Shown here piece by piece: positions 61,401 to 64,000 of a stretch of DNA of 64,000 bases (position 1 is the stretch's first letter; every line of letters begins with the position of its first letter). Below the pieces are notes generated by a model that did not search any database, had not been told where the DNA came from, and saw only the letters and a list, made by a program, of their open reading frames with translations. Both the position numbers and the translations under genes were made by a program. The stretch is from positions 4,092,001 through 4,156,000 of the forward strand of contig OY969813.1 of NCBI GenBank assembly GCA_963703355.1, given 5' to 3'. Source of the stretch: Puia sp963703355 (lineage in GTDB: Bacteria > Bacteroidota > Bacteroidia > Chitinophagales > Chitinophagaceae).

Positions 61401-61460
61401 AAACTGGATGAAGTAAAAAAAGAGGAATCAGTTAATAGCAAAATCGGAAATGAGCATTGA
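58428..61460 (+). CDS. secreted tetratricopeptide repeat protein
   Basis: 1010 residues from the ATG at 58428, preferred over the GTG at 58410 because it starts a clean signal peptide (MKRTILPLFLLLCIHAKS). The mature protein is almost entirely TPR-like helical repeats (for example 'KYDLGYCYLKKENYREALAF', 'ALLRLGLANYNLGNSAEALS' and 'DARFYKSEMYSNQKNWPKAV'), about 20 or more copies. Probably a periplasmic scaffold facing the outer membrane. It overlaps the next gene by 11 bp, and the same pair with an HU-CCDC81 gene recurs in Bacteroidota as far as I know. Confidence 0.93.
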   Translation: MKRTILPLFLLLCIHAKSQQTFFLTDPQVTFKQAQEFYQKQYYSLAYPLFKQLEQDQVNRPQVYESFNYENIHYYTLVCSLNQDDSTSVEPAKIFIERENNASRGEMMAYHLAEYDFRHGNYEAALKLYETAGIENLDNDEIATLKFHKGYAYFIRKNFDLAKPLFDAIRQLPADPHYIDANYYYGYICFYQKKYNDAYAAFTVVENSPKYSNIIPYYIANIYLAQNQKEKAISYAAAKLGSGSQYYEAELKQLVGHGYYEEKEFAKALPYLESYVNSSKTVSRQDLFELSYCYYEAQNYKKSIEGFKQLGGKDDSLAQNAMYLLGDAYLKTGQKANARNAFLFCASNSSYPVQKEISLFHYAKLSYELGYTDIALSQFRLFLQQYPNSTYAAEARELLLNVLANTSNYKDALALMDSVTNPSASARQLKARILYGRATELINDGMLQNAAELLDRAAKEPNNAALLPYINFWKGEIAYRTNRLDDAIPYFFEYLKTPVSRGEVNPSNAKYDLGYCYLKKENYREALAFFTQVVRNPTIDASPLEQDAFVRTADCYYMDRNFKVAVPMYNKVLDYSWSASDYATFQKAMVAGVTSSSEKINLLNGLIRKYPSSGLIADANMEIANTYLSNEQYRESLPYLKNVLTSTGNDALKPRALLRLGLANYNLGNSAEALSKYNELLKQYPNSVEAQEALDNAKSIYVEEGKSSEYVNFAKGMGIAISANQEDQLAYQEAEVQFNNGNFSGALQKFEDYLVKFPDGKYSLDARFYKSEMYSNQKNWPKAVIGYEEVADKAPNKFAEKSILQAARINFFDLKDYAKSEIYYSKLKDFATSQDNRMEAMRGLLRSQFELQKWSAASENARDLLNEKGIGSDDKIIASMIMGKSYQADGKCETAIPYFKTVASLSRAAYGAEAQYQIASCQFDQNRLKDAEKSAFEVIHKSGSYELWVTKSYFLLGEIYLKEKDYFNAKATFQSLVENVKNEDYRAQAQQKLDEVKKEESVNSKIGNEH

Positions 61461-63114
61461 GATGAGTCGGAATACAATCAATATGATGAAGTCAATCGGT
61501 ATCATAATCATGGTTTTTATTTTTACGACGGTGACTGTGCATGCACAAGACAGTACCAAAAGAAAAACCATCAATATCACATCCACTTTCAAGCCGTCTT
61601 TGAAAAATACGGCAAAGCTGAACTTCAATGCAGAATCGCCCGTAATCGACACAAGCCGCCCCGACTTGAAATATAATCTGCCTGTCCAGTTTCTTTCGCT
61701 GATATATCAGCCTGTCGGATTAAATCCACTGGCGTTACCTGCCGACAGTCTAAAAATCTGGAAGAATGATAATTACATAAAACTGGGAGCAGGAAATGTT
61801 CACCTTCCTTACGCAGAAGCAGGACTTAGTTTTGGTGATCGCCAGCATTCTTTTTTTAATGTGTTTGCCGAGGGATATAATTCAAAAGGGAAACAGCCAT
61901 TTCAGGAAAACAGTTTACTGGCGGGATCCGTCAGCGGTACAATAAAAGCAAATCATAATCTGGAGTGGGATGGAGCCCTTGGAGCACGGGTAGACGGATA
62001 TTATTTATATGGGTATCAGCCGGACACACTAAAATTTTCCAAGAGCGAGCTACAGCAACAGTTTTTCACATTCGATGGCAGGATAGCCCTGAGAAATACG
62101 GTTCCCACCGAATTTGGACTGACTTTCAACCCCAATCTGAAAATTGCAGCATTTGGTGAAAATAACACCCCCCGTACTTCGGAGGCGGACATGGTATTGA
62201 ATCTTCCACTCGAAAAAATCGTCAATGAGAATTTTGCAATCGATCTTGCTTTTACCGCAGATGTAACCAATTATACAATCGGTACAGGTTCTACTATTAA
62301 CAACAATCTTTTTTTGGTCTCACCGGCAGTTGTATATCACACGGACAATATCGCGTTACACATTGAAATGACACCATCATGGGACCAAAGTAATTTTCAC
62401 CTGTTGCCAAACTTCAGGGCTGAATACACAACCGACAACAAGGCATTTACGTTGTTCGCTTCTCTGGATGGCTATTATGACAAAGGCAATTTCAAACGAT
62501 TCGCGAGTATTAATCCATGGTTATGGGCACCCACCAGTTTAATGAATACAAGAGTGGAAGAATTTTTTGGGGGATTTAAGGGTTCGCTGTCGCCACATTT
62601 CTCCTATCTCGCGAAGGCCGGATTTTCAGAATCCCGCAATATGCCGCTTTTCCTGAACGACAGTTTGGATGGTAAAAATTTCCAGGTGGTATACGAAGAC
62701 AAATTGGATGAATTTACATTGCACGGGGAACTCAGTTACATAGAAGGTGAAAATTTTAATGTTACTGCAGCGTTGACGTTGAATAATTTCAAAACGTCGA
62801 GCCAGTATAAAGCATGGGGACTGCTTCCTGTTGAATTTACTGCAACCATGCGCTGGCAACTTATGAAAGATCTTTGGCTTAAGGCTGATCTCTGGGCATT
62901 TCAGGGGGCTTACTGGCGATACCTGAATAAGTCCGTTGGCACCGGGGATGGTGGTTTTGACGTGAACGCCGGCCTTGAATTCCGACTTACCAGGCAGTTT
63001 AATCTCTGGCTACAGATGAATAACCTTTTCAACGATAAATATCAGCGTTGGAACCAATATTCTGTGTACGGATTTAATATCTTAGGGGGTGTAATATTTG
63101 CATTCGGAAAATGA
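61450..63114 (+). CDS. outer-membrane beta-barrel protein (TonB-receptor-like C-terminus)
   Basis: 554 residues with a signal peptide; likely starts are 61450, 61462 (just after the TPR stop) or 61483, the last giving the shortest signal ending 'TVTVHAQ'. The mature part is a long series of amphipathic strands and ends 'RWNQYSVYGFNILGGVIFAF', the terminal aromatic strand typical of TonB-dependent receptors. No plug domain or CarboxypepD-like region is seen, so it is not a normal receptor. It may be the outer-membrane partner of the upstream TPR protein. Confidence 0.85.
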   Translation: MSIEMSRNTINMMKSIGIIIMVFIFTTVTVHAQDSTKRKTINITSTFKPSLKNTAKLNFNAESPVIDTSRPDLKYNLPVQFLSLIYQPVGLNPLALPADSLKIWKNDNYIKLGAGNVHLPYAEAGLSFGDRQHSFFNVFAEGYNSKGKQPFQENSLLAGSVSGTIKANHNLEWDGALGARVDGYYLYGYQPDTLKFSKSELQQQFFTFDGRIALRNTVPTEFGLTFNPNLKIAAFGENNTPRTSEADMVLNLPLEKIVNENFAIDLAFTADVTNYTIGTGSTINNNLFLVSPAVVYHTDNIALHIEMTPSWDQSNFHLLPNFRAEYTTDNKAFTLFASLDGYYDKGNFKRFASINPWLWAPTSLMNTRVEEFFGGFKGSLSPHFSYLAKAGFSESRNMPLFLNDSLDGKNFQVVYEDKLDEFTLHGELSYIEGENFNVTAALTLNNFKTSSQYKAWGLLPVEFTATMRWQLMKDLWLKADLWAFQGAYWRYLNKSVGTGDGGFDVNAGLEFRLTRQFNLWLQMNNLFNDKYQRWNQYSVYGFNILGGVIFAFGK

Positions 63115-63752
63115 TCCCATCAAATTTTTCTATGTACAATGTTTTGAACAAATATTTATTTCTGAAGAAGAGCATTCCGCTGCCCGGTCTGGGAACCATT
63201 TGTATGGAAAGCCTTCCTGCAACCATTGATGCGAGTACCCGGAGTATTTTACCTCCTGCCTATCGTTTTCGTTTCGACAAATTTTTTGACTCTCCGGAAA
63301 AAGATCTTTTTGCTTACCTCTCTGCGCAACAGCATATATCGGATTACGAAGCGCTGCGCCAATACAATGATTTTTCATTTAATCTGCGTGATAAACTCAA
63401 TTACTCACGCGAAGTATCCTGGGAAGGCCTGGGTACGCTTAAAAAAGACGATGCAGGAGAAATTCATTTTGAATCCACTATCGCAAACCCCTCATTTTTG
63501 CAGCCGGTTCCGGCGGAAAAAGTGGTTCGTGCCAATGCGAAACATATGTTGCTGGTGGGCGATCGGGAGAGATCCAACAGTGAAATGAGTGACTGGTTTG
63601 CCGAGGAACCCGTTCATGGTAACAGGCTCTGGTGGATGGTTGCGCTGCTGGGCGGCATAGCCGCTGCGCTCGTCATTATGTTTCATTTCTCTTCCCACGG
63701 ATGGAATGTAGGCTCCACTGCAAATCAACAATTGATTGAACTAAAAAAATAG
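63111..63752 (+). CDS. HU-CCDC81-type protein with one membrane helix
   Basis: 213 residues. The first ~150 residues match the tandem CCDC81-like prokaryotic HU domains: 'LFLKKSIPLPGLGTICMES' (15-33) in the first, and 'LNYSREVSWEGLGTLKKDDAG' in the second. A membrane helix (about 174-194, 'WWMVALLGGIAAALVIMFHF') follows, with a short tail. Most relatives continue into a SPOR domain that binds denuded glycan; here it is missing or shortened. Starts inside the previous stop (ATGA), so it is coupled to the barrel protein. Confidence 0.85.
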   Translation: MIPSNFSMYNVLNKYLFLKKSIPLPGLGTICMESLPATIDASTRSILPPAYRFRFDKFFDSPEKDLFAYLSAQQHISDYEALRQYNDFSFNLRDKLNYSREVSWEGLGTLKKDDAGEIHFESTIANPSFLQPVPAEKVVRANAKHMLLVGDRERSNSEMSDWFAEEPVHGNRLWWMVALLGGIAAALVIMFHFSSHGWNVGSTANQQLIELKK

Positions 63753-63803
63753 TGCATTCGTCTTCAGGACAAATCAACAAATACAGATGAATTCTCTGAT
63801 CTC

Positions 63804-64000
63804 ATGGTAAACTGTCCTGTTTGTAATAGTGACCTAACCCATTTTGCGCTGAAAGTAAAAGATCATTCTGTTAGCGGCGAATATTTTGATATTTACGAAT
63901 GCAAACGATGCAGCCTGCGGTTTACCAAAGATCCTCCGCCGGATGATGCCATCGGGCAATACTATCAATCGGAAGATTATATTTCCCACAGTAACACAAA
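63804..64000 (+). CDS. start of class I SAM-dependent methyltransferase
   Basis: The first 65 codons are inside the window; the gene runs off the right edge. The N-terminus is a zinc ribbon with C4, C7 ('NCPVCNSDLTHF') and C33, C36 ('YECKRCSLRFT'), followed by 'YYQSEDYISHS', which is the usual lead into methyltransferases of the Methyltransf_12/23 type found in glycan and surface-polysaccharide clusters. The methyltransferase domain itself is not visible, so the call rests on the N-terminal pattern. Confidence 0.7.
   Translation, partial: MVNCPVCNSDLTHFALKVKDHSVSGEYFDIYECKRCSLRFTKDPPPDDAIGQYYQSEDYISHSNT

Overview
The window reads as chromosomal DNA of a free-living, glycan-degrading member of the Bacteroidota, most likely Chitinophagaceae. 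The grounds are promoters of the TTTG-N19-TAnnTTTG type, weak ribosome binding sites, an HU-CCDC81-type protein beside a TPR protein and an outer-membrane barrel, paired GMC oxidoreductase and gluconate-2-dehydrogenase-subunit-3 genes, and many Tat-exported sugar enzymes. The family assignment is inference from gene content; no 16S gene is present.

Layout. 1-2021: small membrane protein, LLM flavin oxidoreductase, secreted orphan. 2022-5560: a poorly conserved stretch with eroded minus-strand fragments, a GC-rich sulfatase, a start-less ORF and tRNA-Leu(CAG), possibly a remnant island. 5636-16232: GH2 glycosidase, rpsA, a flavoprotein/GT87 pair, thioesterase, dipeptide epimerase, proline dehydrogenase and tRNA-Val(GAC). 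16245-19960: minus-strand stress and envelope operon (cardiolipin synthase, YceI, FMN reductase, DsbA-like, peroxiredoxin). 20298-29431: four-gene RND efflux operon with two tandem permeases. 29573-36651: GH30, TIM-barrel epimerase, NahK-like kinase, NagX-like membrane protein, UxuA and glucokinase. 36661-48425: a locus whose parts match 3-keto-glycoside metabolism: two Gfo/Idh oxidoreductases, two TIM-barrel proteins, DUF1080, cytochrome c, MFS transporter, GMC dehydrogenase and its Tat-lipoprotein partner. 48422-58288: Mpl, exonuclease, dolichol-phosphate-mannose-synthase-like GT2, EamA transporter, E2 acyltransferase, CinA, thioesterase and DoxX. 58428-64000: TPR protein, outer-membrane barrel, HU-CCDC81-type protein and the start of a methyltransferase.

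Function. Most of the window serves capture and breakdown of glycans: outer glycosidases and a sulfatase, a probable periplasmic sugar-oxidising complex feeding a lipoprotein cytochrome, sugar isomerases and dehydratases, and kinases that pass hexoses to glycolysis. No recognisable transcription factor is encoded in these 64 kb.

The most unusual signal is not a gene. Intergenic DNA is filled with degenerate tandem arrays of 7 bp (consensus GCNNAAN, plus two other heptad types) or 8 bp. In the four intergenic regions that carry two GC-type arrays, the arrays always converge: (GCNNNNN)n on the left and (NNNNNGC)n on the right, so the strands are mutually complementary. Several arrays run into the 3' end of a gene and supply its stop codon, and two run directly into the -33 element of a promoter.
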